From contig JAOZKP010000052.1 of assembly GCA_029935295.1 (NCBI GenBank), positions 1-13,317 on the forward strand: a stretch of 13,317 nt of DNA, written 5' to 3'. A program made the translations under genes and the position numbers. The notes below the pieces were generated by a model. The model was not told where the DNA came from. It did not search any database and was given only the letters and a program-made list of their open reading frames with translations. Of the stretch, positions 5,424 to 13,274 are shown piece by piece; positions within the stretch are counted from its first letter, which is position 1, and each line of letters starts with the position of its first letter. Source of the stretch: a bacterium (GTDB lineage Bacteria > Desulfobacterota > Anaeroferrophillalia > Anaeroferrophillales > Tharpellaceae).

Positions 5424-7457
5424 ATGAAAAAAGACATACCTACACCTGAGATAATCAGCAATCTTCTTACTGAAAACTGGCAACTTCGCTGGCAGGCACT
5501 TGAAAAATGCTCTCAGCTCCAGTTGAGCGTGCGTGATTACGCCCGGACATCAGAAGAGTATCAGGCCGTCCAGCGCCTGGGGAAACAGCTCGCCCGCACC
5601 CTCAACGGGCCCAACGACCACAATCTGCAACTCGTCATGACAGCAGCCTATTTCCTCGGAGGCAACAATTTCATATTACATATATTTCACCAACTGGGCA
5701 TTGATTACAGCGATGAGTTCTATCCCGGACTCAGCAAGATTGAAAGAGAATTAAGAAACAACACAGGTAAATTCTCTTTTTACGACTATTTTCTAACCTT
5801 GATCCGCACCCGAACCGCAGTGGAAAGTACCACGGCAATTGCTGCCACTCTGGCAATCAACCTTTTTCCGGCCGCAAAAGCACTCCAATTGATAATCACC
5901 ATACCCAGCCCGGCACTGCGTTCTCTAAACCTTGAACTCCTACGTCAAACTCACCCGCAACATAATTTCAATGATTTTATATTTGCCGGCAAATATACTC
6001 TCCTGCAAAAATATCCCGAGCTTATACAACTTTTAGTACCGCCATTAAGCCACGAACAAACCCACAACTGCAATGCCGTCACTACTTCCCAACTCCTGCA
6101 GACAGAAGAACTGACACCCGCACTTGCAGATGCAATCGGCCGTTTGAAACTGAATGAATGCCTGCCTCTGCTCGAAAAATTTGCGGATAAAAACCTGGCT
6201 GTCACTATAATCAAAGCCCAGCTGGGCGACCGGAATAGTTGTGAAATACTTTTAACTGAGAGCAACTCCTGGCGGCGTAAAAAAAGGCTCTCAGCTCTTC
6301 CCGGTCTCGCGCATATTGCAACTTCAACTGCAGCAAACGTACTCTGGCAAAGAGCGGCTAAAGGAGATCACAATGAACGCCGTTTAGCATTGACGGCCCT
6401 GGCCGGGAATACGCATCCACACTCTTTAGCATTTCTCATCCTTGCTCTGAAAAAGGCCAAAACAAACAGTGAACGCCGCTTCCTGCTAACTATATTAAAG
6501 CACCATTCTCAAGCTCATCCGAACATCACAACGGCCAACCTTCTGGGGCAGTGGCATGAACAGGAAGAACTCTATCCCGAACTTCTTGAAACCCTGGCTG
6601 TTTTCGGTTACGGTGACCATTGGGAAAAAATCGTCTGCAGTTATAAGCCACCGCTGCAACGACACCAGCAAGATATATCTCTCTTCATGGCACGTTTTGC
6701 CGACCATCCAGCAATCAATAAAGCCCTGCCTACATTTTTAGATAATTGCGACTGGAGTTTTTCATTTCAACTGTTGACTGTTTTGCAACAATTTTTCACT
6801 GGCAATGACTTTAAACTACTGCTCAGTCTACTCGAAAAGTATGAGACAGGGCGTGAACTTACAATCCAGGAAAAACTAACCCAAAGTGGAGAGATATCCG
6901 ATTTCCAGGCGGCCTTAAATGATTTTCTTAACACAAACAAAAATATCGCCGACAAGATGATCCGCCGCTTCATCTCCGAGTTAACGGAAGGTTCCCTGCC
7001 GCCGGACAGAGAACTGAGAAGCGACTTTACTAAACAGCCTCACGAACTGCAAAAGCTCTGCCTCGGAACCGAAAACAATGCCGCCAACCGGCCGCAAGCC
7101 AGCTGGCCGCTACTGCATATATTACGACTCCTGAACAACACTTCACTCGCTGGCGGCAACGCTCTCGCTGCGGTAATAAACCGTACCCGCAAATATAACG
7201 GCTATCTCCGCCGCAGATTAACTGACATACTAAGTTCAATCATCGATAACGATCCCAGATTTCAACATAGCGACGGCATAAATGACTTAAAAAGCGCACT
7301 GAATTTTATACGGCAACGCCCTCATTACGAGGAATTCAGGACAAAAATCATCCGGCAGATCACGATCATAAGCCGTAATGCCAAAGAGATTAAAATTGAT
7401 CCCGGTACGCCGCAAAATCGCAGTTTACGAGTCTTTTCAGTCAAGCGCTTAAATTAA
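5424..7457 (+). CDS. Large helical (HEAT-like alpha-solenoid) protein of unknown function
   Basis: This 677-residue protein has no signal peptide and no convincing membrane helix, so it is probably cytoplasmic. Almost the whole length reads as short amphipathic helices with repeating Leu/Ala spacing. The clearest HEAT-like pairs are at about 290-360 (RRKKRLSALPGLAHI; ERRLALTALAGN; ERRFLLTILKHH). That suggests a superhelical scaffold for protein-protein contacts, but no catalytic motif is visible. The ATG at 5424 has no Shine-Dalgarno: the preceding bases are a T-rich run and CAATATCTT. The message may therefore be leaderless or weakly translated, or the start may be wrong; the next in-frame ATG is near 5638 and would remove about 70 residues. 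It ends 40 bases before the hemL promoter. I do not recognise a family. Confidence 0.7.
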   Translation: MKKDIPTPEIISNLLTENWQLRWQALEKCSQLQLSVRDYARTSEEYQAVQRLGKQLARTLNGPNDHNLQLVMTAAYFLGGNNFILHIFHQLGIDYSDEFYPGLSKIERELRNNTGKFSFYDYFLTLIRTRTAVESTTAIAATLAINLFPAAKALQLIITIPSPALRSLNLELLRQTHPQHNFNDFIFAGKYTLLQKYPELIQLLVPPLSHEQTHNCNAVTTSQLLQTEELTPALADAIGRLKLNECLPLLEKFADKNLAVTIIKAQLGDRNSCEILLTESNSWRRKKRLSALPGLAHIATSTAANVLWQRAAKGDHNERRLALTALAGNTHPHSLAFLILALKKAKTNSERRFLLTILKHHSQAHPNITTANLLGQWHEQEELYPELLETLAVFGYGDHWEKIVCSYKPPLQRHQQDISLFMARFADHPAINKALPTFLDNCDWSFSFQLLTVLQQFFTGNDFKLLLSLLEKYETGRELTIQEKLTQSGEISDFQAALNDFLNTNKNIADKMIRRFISELTEGSLPPDRELRSDFTKQPHELQKLCLGTENNAANRPQASWPLLHILRLLNNTSLAGGNALAAVINRTRKYNGYLRRRLTDILSSIIDNDPRFQHSDGINDLKSALNFIRQRPHYEEFRTKIIRQITIISRNAKEIKIDPGTPQNRSLRVFSVKRLN

Positions 7458-7498
7458 GCAGCGACGAACAGCCAAAGCCGGCAATCCGCCAAAATTGA

Positions 7499-7527
7499 TT
7501 GACATCATACCCCTCCTGCGGTATAGC
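7499..7527 (+). promoter_or_regulatory. Sigma70-type promoter for hemL
   Basis: A perfect -35 box TTGACA (7499-7504) is separated by exactly 17 bases from TATAGC (7522-7527). Transcription would start near 7535, about 40 bases before the hemL ATG. The TTG of this -35 box is also the first codon of a longer, incorrect hemL reading frame. Confidence 0.72.
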
Positions 7528-7576
7528 GCTCGCGAAGAAAACAACTGTTTCCAACTGTACATTAAGGAGTAAAAAA

Positions 7577-8860
7577 ATGACGCGGACAACCTCTGAAAAA
7601 CTTTTCAACCGGGCCCAGAAAGTTATACCCGGCGGCGTCAACAGCCCGGTCCGGGCATACGGCTCAGTCAATCTCGATCCACCGTTTATCATCCGCGGAC
7701 GCGGCAGCAAAGTTTACGATGTCGACGGCAACGAATACATCGATTATGTCGGCTCCTGGGGGCCGATGATTCTCGGCCATGCCCACCCGGCAGTGGTCGA
7801 AGCAATCCGCGACCGGGTTGCACGCGGGGCCAGTTTCGGCGCCCCGACTATCCTTGAAATTGAGATGGCTGAAGAAATTTGTGCGGCCCTGCCCAGCATC
7901 GAAATGATCCGCATGGTTAATTCCGGCACTGAAGCTACCATGAGTGCTATCCGCCTCGCCCGCGGCTACACCAACCGCAAGAAGATTGTCAAATTTGCCG
8001 GGTGTTACCATGGCCATGTGGACTATTTACTGGTTGAAGCCGGATCGGGCGCAACCACACTTGGCGTACCCGACAGTGCTGGCGTACCTGAAGAATTTAC
8101 CCGCAACACCCTTTCAGCTATTTATAATGATCTGGACTCAATCGACGCGCTGCTCAAAAGTTGTGCGGATGAGATAGCAGCGATCATTGTCGAACCGATT
8201 GCCGGCAATATGGGCACGATCCCACCGCAGCCAGGATTTCTACAGGGATTGCGTGAACGCTGCACAAAACATGGCATTGTCCTGATTTTTGATGAAGTCA
8301 TGACCGGCTTCCGGGTCGCTTTCGGCGGGGCTCAAACCCTCTACAATATCAAACCTGATCTTACCTGCCTTGGGAAAATTGTCGGCGGCGGCATGCCGGT
8401 TGGCGCCTTCGGTGGAAAACGGGAGATCATGGAACACCTGGCACCTCTAGGCGCGGTCTATCAAGCTGGAACCCTTTCCGGCAACCCGCTCGCCATGGCG
8501 GCCGGAATTGTGACTCTACGAACTCTGAAAAAAGAAAATCCCTACCCGGAACTTGAAAGAAAAGCCGCCTTTTTAGGTGATGGCATAGACACACTCTTTT
8601 CTGAGTACGGTATCCCTCACGTCTGCAACCGAGTCGGTTCAATGCTCTGCACCTACTTCACTGCAACTCCAGTTGAGAATTACAGCAACGCCCAAACTTC
8701 AGACTGCAAACGTTTCGCTGAATACTTTGCGGCCCTGTTGAATCAGGGCATCTACCTGGCTCCATCGCAATATGAAGCCGGTTTCATCTCGGCAGCTCAC
8801 AGCCAGGATGACCTTGATAAAACCCTCGAATCTGTCAAAGTCGCTCTCAAATCAATTTGA
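7577..8860 (+). CDS. hemL: Glutamate-1-semialdehyde 2,1-aminomutase
   Basis: HemL is a cytosolic PLP enzyme that converts glutamate-1-semialdehyde to 5-aminolevulinate, the tetrapyrrole precursor in the C5 pathway. The 427-residue product has the family's usual length. Characteristic stretches are IPGGVNSPVRA near the N-terminus, VNSGTEATMSAIRLARG (cofactor phosphate region), YHGHVD, EPIAGNMG, the DEVMTGFR motif, and the Schiff-base lysine K267 in CLGKIVGGGMPVGAFGG. I chose the ATG at 7577 because AAGGAG lies at 7564-7569 and the protein then begins MTRTTSEKLF, as relatives do. Upstream in-frame codons back to 7499 would place the start inside the promoter. Heme supply fits a region encoding three multiheme cytochromes. 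The atp genes follow in the same direction. Confidence 0.97.
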   Translation: MTRTTSEKLFNRAQKVIPGGVNSPVRAYGSVNLDPPFIIRGRGSKVYDVDGNEYIDYVGSWGPMILGHAHPAVVEAIRDRVARGASFGAPTILEIEMAEEICAALPSIEMIRMVNSGTEATMSAIRLARGYTNRKKIVKFAGCYHGHVDYLLVEAGSGATTLGVPDSAGVPEEFTRNTLSAIYNDLDSIDALLKSCADEIAAIIVEPIAGNMGTIPPQPGFLQGLRERCTKHGIVLIFDEVMTGFRVAFGGAQTLYNIKPDLTCLGKIVGGGMPVGAFGGKREIMEHLAPLGAVYQAGTLSGNPLAMAAGIVTLRTLKKENPYPELERKAAFLGDGIDTLFSEYGIPHVCNRVGSMLCTYFTATPVENYSNAQTSDCKRFAEYFAALLNQGIYLAPSQYEAGFISAAHSQDDLDKTLESVKVALKSI

Positions 8861-8887
8861 ACTTGACTTCACGCGGCGGCTTATGCT
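8857..8887 (+). promoter_or_regulatory. Possible promoter for the atpZIBE group
   Basis: TTGAAC (8857-8862), overlapping the hemL stop, lies 19 bases before TATGCT (8882-8887). A second box, TTGACT (8863-8868), is too close to the same -10. Spacing is not ideal, and no terminator separates hemL from atpZ, so read-through from the hemL promoter is equally possible. Confidence 0.3.
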
Positions 8888-9001
8888 AAGGGGGCGCGAC
8901 ATTTTTCAATTAATGTTCTTTAACAGGAAGCTTGAAAAACATACTGAAACTTCGGACAGGGTTTCAAACTCGGCCGGATCTGTAAGGAGATAGCTTTTAC
9001 G

Positions 9002-9298
9002 GTGTCAAAGAAGCTGAATCCAGTGCCCCTGAAACCGGGGAAGATCAAGCCGGAAGAGCCGAAATTCAAGAAGGTTTTCAGTCAGGTAAGCCGTTACAGT
9101 ACGGTCGGTCTTGAGCTTGGATTTTCTGTTGCCATCGGCGTGTTGGGCGGCTACTATCTTGATCGTTGGCTCAACACCACACCCTGGCTGACAATTTTTT
9201 TATTATTGTGCGGAGTCACGGCCGGTTTTAAACGGGTCTATCAGGCGTTAAAAGAACTTGAGAAAGAGCAGGAAGAAGAAGATTCCGGGAATCGGTAG
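9002..9298 (+). CDS. atpZ: AtpZ/AtpI-family ATP synthase assembly protein
   Basis: This small membrane protein of 98 residues precedes the F0 genes, the usual place for AtpZ, a factor linked with c-ring assembly and Mg/Ca handling at the ATP synthase. A basic, Pro/Lys-rich N-terminus (1-30) is followed by two helices (about 34-52 and 61-80) joined by a short DRWLNTTPW loop, and a charged Glu/Lys tail. The pattern G-G-Y-Y-L-D followed by a Gly/Ala-rich second helix (GVTAGFKRVYQ) is typical of the AtpZ family. The start is GTG with AAGGAG at 8984-8989, twelve bases upstream. The atpI frame begins 12 bases after its stop. Confidence 0.85.
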   Translation: MSKKLNPVPLKPGKIKPEEPKFKKVFSQVSRYSTVGLELGFSVAIGVLGGYYLDRWLNTTPWLTIFLLLCGVTAGFKRVYQALKELEKEQEEEDSGNR

Positions 9299-9310
9299 GT
9301 TATCTCATAA

Positions 9311-9724
9311 ATGAAAGACAAACGATTACTGCGAATCAATTTTTTTATCCTTATTGTTACGGCAGTGCTGACACTGAGTGCCAAGCTGATCGATATTGAA
9401 CAGATTGGCGTAGCTGGAGTAATGGTCGGCGGGCTGCTCGCATTTTTCTACTTTTTTTCTTTGAGTATCTTGATCAGCCACGCTTTTGGTGAAGCCAGCG
9501 CCGAAGGCATTGAAGTTAAATCAGCCGGCAAACTTGCCCTGAAGCTTCTATTGCTGACACTGGGTCTAGCAATTGTTACTATAGCTGTTATCCTGACACA
9601 TATGTGTCAACCATTCGGTTTTCTCATTGGTTTTTCGGCCCTATTTGGCAGTATCGCTTTTGAGACAATGACATTTTTAGTTTTCAGCAAACCCCAGGCT
9701 GAGTCCGAGCCTGACGACGAATAG
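9311..9724 (+). CDS. atpI: ATP synthase subunit I (AtpI)
   Basis: This 137-residue membrane protein has four predicted helices (about 9-24, 32-56, 75-96 and 101-124), separated by short polar loops, and an acidic tail. Family members help assemble the c-ring and are not part of the mature enzyme. Sequence conservation in this family is low, so the call depends mainly on the helix pattern and on its place between atpZ and atpB. The ribosome binding site is weak (AGG about 12 bases upstream, overlapping the atpZ stop), which suggests translational coupling to atpZ. No truncation is evident. Confidence 0.8.
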   Translation: MKDKRLLRINFFILIVTAVLTLSAKLIDIEQIGVAGVMVGGLLAFFYFFSLSILISHAFGEASAEGIEVKSAGKLALKLLLLTLGLAIVTIAVILTHMCQPFGFLIGFSALFGSIAFETMTFLVFSKPQAESEPDDE

Positions 9725-9788
9725 CATCAGCCATTTTATAACACAGATATGGCTGAAGTTTAATAATCAGTCACTTTAAGGAAAGATT

Positions 9789-10496
9789 ATGCATCACGCT
9801 CCCGCAATTACCTGGGTCGGATTAATCCCCGGCCTGAACACCATCCCAGAACATGTTGCCAACGCCATTCTAATCTCACTGATTATCGTTATTATGGTTT
9901 TGCTGGGCACACGCAAGATTCGTAAATGCGACCCCGAGGATTTAATCATTCCCGAGGGTAAATTTACTCTGCAAAATATACTTGAAGCGATGGTTGAGGG
10001 TATATTGAAGATAATCAGTGACAGTTTGGGTGGTGATGTTGCCCGAAAATTTTTATGTGTCATTGGTGGCGGAGTTTTCTTTATTCTTTTCTCTAACTTA
10101 TCCGGCCTGATCCCGGGCTTCAACCCACCGACCGGAAATATTAACACCACAGCCGGTTGTGCTCTAACTGTTTTCTGCATGACCCATGTTTATGGTTGGA
10201 AAGAACACGGCCCTAAATATCTGAAACAGTTTGTCGGCCCTTTCCTCTGGCTCGCCCCGTTAATGATTCCGATTGAGATTATTGGTCACTTGGCCCGGCC
10301 CATGTCACTCTCTCTTCGTCTTTTCGGAAATATCATGGGCGACCACTTAGTTGCTGCTATTTTCGTAATGCTCTGCCCGATAATTGTTCCGGTGCCAATC
10401 GCCTTTTTGGGACTATTTGTCGCAATTGTGCAAACGTTTGTCTTCACTCTACTCTCACTTGCCTATTTCGAGGGAGCAATTTCACACGACCATTAA
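9789..10496 (+). CDS. atpB: ATP synthase F0 subunit a
   Basis: Subunit a forms the two half-channels that feed ions to the c-ring. The 235-residue protein has five to six membrane helices. The invariant arginine is R177 in SLSLRLFGN, equivalent to E. coli R210, preceded by IPIEIIGHLARP. Q215 in IVQTFVFTLLS matches the conserved glutamine of the last helix. The loop with LSGLIPGFNPPTGNINTT is also typical. The N-terminal helix is preceded by a short periplasmic segment that includes GLIPGLNTIPEHV. A ribosome binding site (AAGGAAAG) sits just before the ATG. Length and motifs are normal for a deltaproteobacterial subunit a. Confidence 0.96.
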   Translation: MHHAPAITWVGLIPGLNTIPEHVANAILISLIIVIMVLLGTRKIRKCDPEDLIIPEGKFTLQNILEAMVEGILKIISDSLGGDVARKFLCVIGGGVFFILFSNLSGLIPGFNPPTGNINTTAGCALTVFCMTHVYGWKEHGPKYLKQFVGPFLWLAPLMIPIEIIGHLARPMSLSLRLFGNIMGDHLVAAIFVMLCPIIVPVPIAFLGLFVAIVQTFVFTLLSLAYFEGAISHDH

Positions 10497-10605
10497 TTGA
10501 TTTACAAAGCTACAAATTTACCGCTAAAAGATTTTCCTTTTCGACTGACTGTCTGTAGCCGGTCGAAAATAACATACAACCATTAAACCGTAAGGAGGTG
10601 ACAAA

Positions 10606-10926
10606 ATGAAAAGATTAGTCCAGATCGTTGCCGCGATCGCAACCCTGTGTGTAGCAAGTGCAGCAATGGCTAATGAAGCCGCAGCTGCTACAAAAAATTT
10701 TGATGGAACTGGGGTTGCATATGCTGCAGCCATCGCCATCGCAATTGCCGCTTTTGGTGGAGCCATTGGTCAATCCATGGGCATCAAATCAGCACTCGAC
10801 AGTATTGGCCGTAACCCCAGTGCTGCCAGCAAGATCACAACCCCGATGATTATTGGTCTGGCGATGATCGAATCTCTGGTTATCTATGCTCTGGTTATCG
10901 CTCTGATGCTCGTTCTCAAGATTTAG
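10606..10926 (+). CDS. atpE: ATP synthase F0 subunit c with N-terminal signal peptide
   Basis: Subunit c forms the rotating ring of F0. The 106-residue precursor is longer than a bare subunit c because it starts with a signal-peptide-like segment (1-22, MKRLVQ, hydrophobic core, ending AMA before NEAAAA). The two ring helices follow (about 36-64 and 78-105), joined by the RNP loop (69-71). The ion-binding acid is E89 in MIESLVIY. Q56 on helix 1 together with E89, S90 and Y94 resembles the sodium-binding set of Na+-type c-rings, although the threonine found after the serine in Ilyobacter is leucine here. The ribosome binding site AAGGAGGT is the strongest in the window, fitting the high copy number of this subunit. 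No F1 genes follow. Confidence 0.96.
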   Translation: MKRLVQIVAAIATLCVASAAMANEAAAATKNFDGTGVAYAAAIAIAIAAFGGAIGQSMGIKSALDSIGRNPSAASKITTPMIIGLAMIESLVIYALVIALMLVLKI

Positions 10927-10938
10927 TTTGAAATGTTT

Positions 10939-10957
10939 GTCTGTTTTTTTAACAGAC
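10939..10957 (+). repeat. Hairpin directly after atpE
   Basis: GTCTGTT (10939-10945) and AACAGAC (10951-10957) form a perfect 7-bp stem around a T5 loop. The T-run is inside the loop rather than after the stem, so it is unlikely to terminate by itself. It may stabilise the 3' end of the atp message. Confidence 0.45.
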
Positions 10958-10982
10958 CCTGACAAGTTTAGTCCAGTATAGT

Positions 10983-11016
10983 AGGCAGGCACTTGAATTA
11001 GTGCCTGCCTTATTTC
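10983..11016 (+). terminator. Terminator of the atpZIBE group
   Basis: AGGCAGGCACT (10983-10993) pairs perfectly with AGTGCCTGCCT (11000-11010) around a 6-base loop and is followed by the T-rich run TATTTC. This separates the F0 genes from the b/c-type cytochrome gene. Confidence 0.82.
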
Positions 11017-11186
11017 TATAGCGCTATGTATACAATATCAAGAATACCATTAATGTAATAAATAGCAGATCTTTATGCATTCACATAGTTAAATATACAC
11101 CGCCACAAATTACAACAATTTATTGTAAGCCATAATTATTCATCTATCTAACAATACAGACTTTCTACTAAGGAGACTGGGAAACA
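11017..11186. other. AT-rich leader region of the b/c-type cytochrome gene
   Basis: This 170-base stretch holds no ORF of note. It contains the palindrome ATAGCGCTAT (11018-11027), a -10-like TATACAAT (11029-11036) without a good -35 box, and an inverted repeat TTACAA (11110-11115) / TTGTAA (11123-11128) with a 7-base spacer. AAGGAG at 11170-11175 serves the gene at 11187. The promoter and operator roles are guesses. Confidence 0.35.
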
Positions 11187-13070
11187 ATGAAAACAAAGAC
11201 TGGAGCATTTCGCCTACCCATTTTACTGTTGCTGATTATATCGTTTATATCAGTTACCGGTATTTGCAGCAATCGCGCTATAGCCAAGCAGACTGACTCG
11301 GAAGAGATCTGCCTGGAGTGCATCTCTGTCGGCCAGTGTCTTGAGTGTCACGATGAGATCGATTCCGGCACCTTTGCCAGCTCAGCTCACGGCACCAACG
11401 CCTGTACCAGTTGTCACCGGGATATCTGGGATCTTGATAAGCATGCCGATTGCGAAGTCCCGATGCAGCCGGTTAACTGCGGCTTTTGCCACCGGAACGA
11501 AGCCCGTCAATATGCACAGTCTGTTCACGTCAACAATGACGTCACCTGTACAGACTGCCATGCTAATATCCATGATTTAGTTTCTCTGAAAGACGATAAG
11601 GCCAAATCAGTACAGATGTGCAGTGGCTGTCATGATAACGCCGACTACATGCAGAGCTCTCACGGTAAAGGACTTCTGGCTGGCAATCCGGACTCCCCCT
11701 CTTGTGCCGACTGCCACGGGTTGCATGATATAATTGAACTCATGGTTGATGATAAAAGTTCTGAAGGGGCTCTGAAAGCGAGTGAATTCAAAACTTCAAG
11801 TTGTAAACCGTGTCATGATAACGAAGAGATGATGGAGCGCAACAAGTTAAGCACCATGTCCTTCGAATCATACCGTGAAGAGTACCACGGCAAGGTTGAA
11901 CACCTCGGTGGCGCTGTCGCAGTTGCCGGCTGTGCCGATTGTCATACCGCCCACAAACAGCTTCCCGCTAATGATCCAGAGTCATCACTGATCGGGGATG
12001 CCCGGGTTGAAACCTGTAGCAAATGTCATGAAAAAGCAAATGCCAACTTCGTTAAATATGCACCCCATGCCACCCATCATGATTCTGAAAACTACCCGCT
12101 TCTCTATTGGACTTTCATTGTAATGACTGGCCTCTTATGCGGAGTTTTTGGAATTTTCTGGCTACATACTATATTATGGTTGATTCGCAGCTATATTGAG
12201 AAGAACAAACTTCGCCGTCAGGGTATCTTCCATGAAAGTCACAGCCCCAAGGTCTTCTACAAGCGCTTTACATTCATGGAAAAGCTCCTCCATTTTATGA
12301 TGATGACCAGCTTCTTAGGCCTAGTTCTCACCGGACTGCCCTTGAAATTTGTTGAAGCCCCCTGGGCGATTGGCTTAGCCCAATTTATGGGTGGCCCGCA
12401 GATGGCCGGCCTGATTCATCGCTGGTGTGCAGCTCTGACATTCACTTACTTCATCATCACAATTGTCTGGAGCTGCTACTTTCTACTCATTAAACCGACC
12501 GGTGAAAATTTCTTCCAGAAACTTTTCGGACCCGACTCCCTCTTCCCCAACTTCAAGGATGGCCGGGATATCGCGGCAATGTGTAAATGGTTTTTCGGGG
12601 CCGGTGAAGTTCCAAAATTCGACCGCTGGACCTATTGGGAAAAATTTGACTTCCTCGCTGTCTTCTGGGGTATGTTTGCAATCGGTTTTACCGGATTGAT
12701 GCTCTGGTTACCCGAATTTTTCTCCCAATTTTTACCGGGCTGGGCTTTTAATGTGGCCATTATTGTCCACTCAGATGAAGCCTTTCTAGCTGCGGTCTTT
12801 ATCTTCACGGTTCACTTCTTCAACGCCCATATCCGGCCGGAAAAATTCCCCATGGATCAGGTCATCTTCACCGGGGTTGTCTCCAGCCATGAGATGGAAG
12901 AAGAACGTCCGGAACAATTTGCCCGCCTCCAGGAAAATGGTAGCCTGGCAAAAATGGAGACTAAATATCCCGGAGTTCTTTCTGAAGCCATCGGTCAGAT
13001 CATCGGCATCACCGGGGTCGCTATAGGAATGCTCTGCCTGTTCCTGATTATCTGGGGATTTATCAGCTAG
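11187..13070 (+). CDS. Nine-heme c-type/b-type membrane cytochrome fusion (CbcL-like)
   Basis: This is probably a menaquinol-oxidising inner-membrane cytochrome that passes electrons to periplasmic carriers. Of its 627 residues, the first 34 or so are a signal peptide. A periplasmic domain follows with nine CXXCH motifs starting at 51, 73, 98, 121, 145, 173, 206, 249 and 277. A tenth site at 42 is CLEC without the histidine. From about 303 the protein has roughly six membrane helices of the HydC/FdnI-type cytochrome b fold. H369 (KLLHF), H411 (LIHRW), H528 (IVHSDE) and H543 (TVHFFNAH) are candidate ligands for two b hemes. Nine c hemes fused to a diheme b domain is the architecture described for Geobacter CbcL. 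Orthology is not proven; other b/c fusions exist. The ribosome binding site is AAGGAG, and a terminator follows. Confidence 0.88.
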   Translation: MKTKTGAFRLPILLLLIISFISVTGICSNRAIAKQTDSEEICLECISVGQCLECHDEIDSGTFASSAHGTNACTSCHRDIWDLDKHADCEVPMQPVNCGFCHRNEARQYAQSVHVNNDVTCTDCHANIHDLVSLKDDKAKSVQMCSGCHDNADYMQSSHGKGLLAGNPDSPSCADCHGLHDIIELMVDDKSSEGALKASEFKTSSCKPCHDNEEMMERNKLSTMSFESYREEYHGKVEHLGGAVAVAGCADCHTAHKQLPANDPESSLIGDARVETCSKCHEKANANFVKYAPHATHHDSENYPLLYWTFIVMTGLLCGVFGIFWLHTILWLIRSYIEKNKLRRQGIFHESHSPKVFYKRFTFMEKLLHFMMMTSFLGLVLTGLPLKFVEAPWAIGLAQFMGGPQMAGLIHRWCAALTFTYFIITIVWSCYFLLIKPTGENFFQKLFGPDSLFPNFKDGRDIAAMCKWFFGAGEVPKFDRWTYWEKFDFLAVFWGMFAIGFTGLMLWLPEFFSQFLPGWAFNVAIIVHSDEAFLAAVFIFTVHFFNAHIRPEKFPMDQVIFTGVVSSHEMEEERPEQFARLQENGSLAKMETKYPGVLSEAIGQIIGITGVAIGMLCLFLIIWGFIS

Positions 13071-13098
13071 AGCACTACCAGGTTTTACTTTAACCTTA

Positions 13099-13140
13099 AA
13101 AAAGGCCCGACCGCAGATTTGTGGCCGGGCCTTTTTATTT
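13099..13140 (+). terminator. Terminator after the CbcL-like gene
   Basis: AAAAAGGCCCG (13099-13109) pairs with CGGGCCTTTTT (13126-13136). After one mismatch the stem continues as CCGC with GTGG. Both flanks are A/T runs, so it could act in either direction. Confidence 0.92.
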
Positions 13141-13150
13141 CTGACAAAAT

Positions 13151-13180
13151 TTGCCATTCTTAAAGATTTAGTGCTATATT
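13151..13180 (+). promoter_or_regulatory. Candidate extended -10 promoter for the right-edge gene
   Basis: TTGCCA (13151-13156) lies 18 bases before TATATT (13175-13180), which is preceded by TGC as in an extended -10 promoter. It falls in the short space between a terminator and the next gene start. Confidence 0.5.
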
Positions 13181-13221
13181 CTGCAATAGATTTTCAATCC
13201 TGAAAATTCGGGAGAATTTGA

Positions 13222-13272
13222 GTGACTAATGCAAAAGCCTATTTTGATGGCCTACAGATTAAGGATGATTGA
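13222..13272 (+). CDS. Possible 16-residue leader peptide
   Basis: A GTG at 13222 with GGGAG about ten bases upstream opens a 16-codon frame (VTNAKAYFDGLQIKDD) that stops at 13272, two bases before the ATG of the next frame. Its stop region overlaps the AAGGAT ribosome binding site of that gene, so translation of the two could be coupled. There is no run of one amino acid to suggest attenuation. It may be chance. Confidence 0.25.
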   Translation: MTNAKAYFDGLQIKDD

Positions 13273-13274
13273 TT

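Noticed and set aside
7499..7576. N-terminal extension of HemL from TTG 7499
   Set aside because: The TTG is the start of a TTGACA -35 box. The ATG at 7577 has AAGGAG at the right distance and gives the family's normal N-terminus.
8772..8993. Small frame bridging hemL and atpZ
   Set aside because: It overlaps the end of hemL in another frame and has no ribosome binding site. The 8861-9001 spacer is better explained as a leader and promoter region.
10939..10957. Terminator immediately after atpE
   Set aside because: The T-run is in the loop and the stem is followed by CCTGAC, not T residues. The hairpin at 10983-11010 with its T-rich tail is the better terminator.
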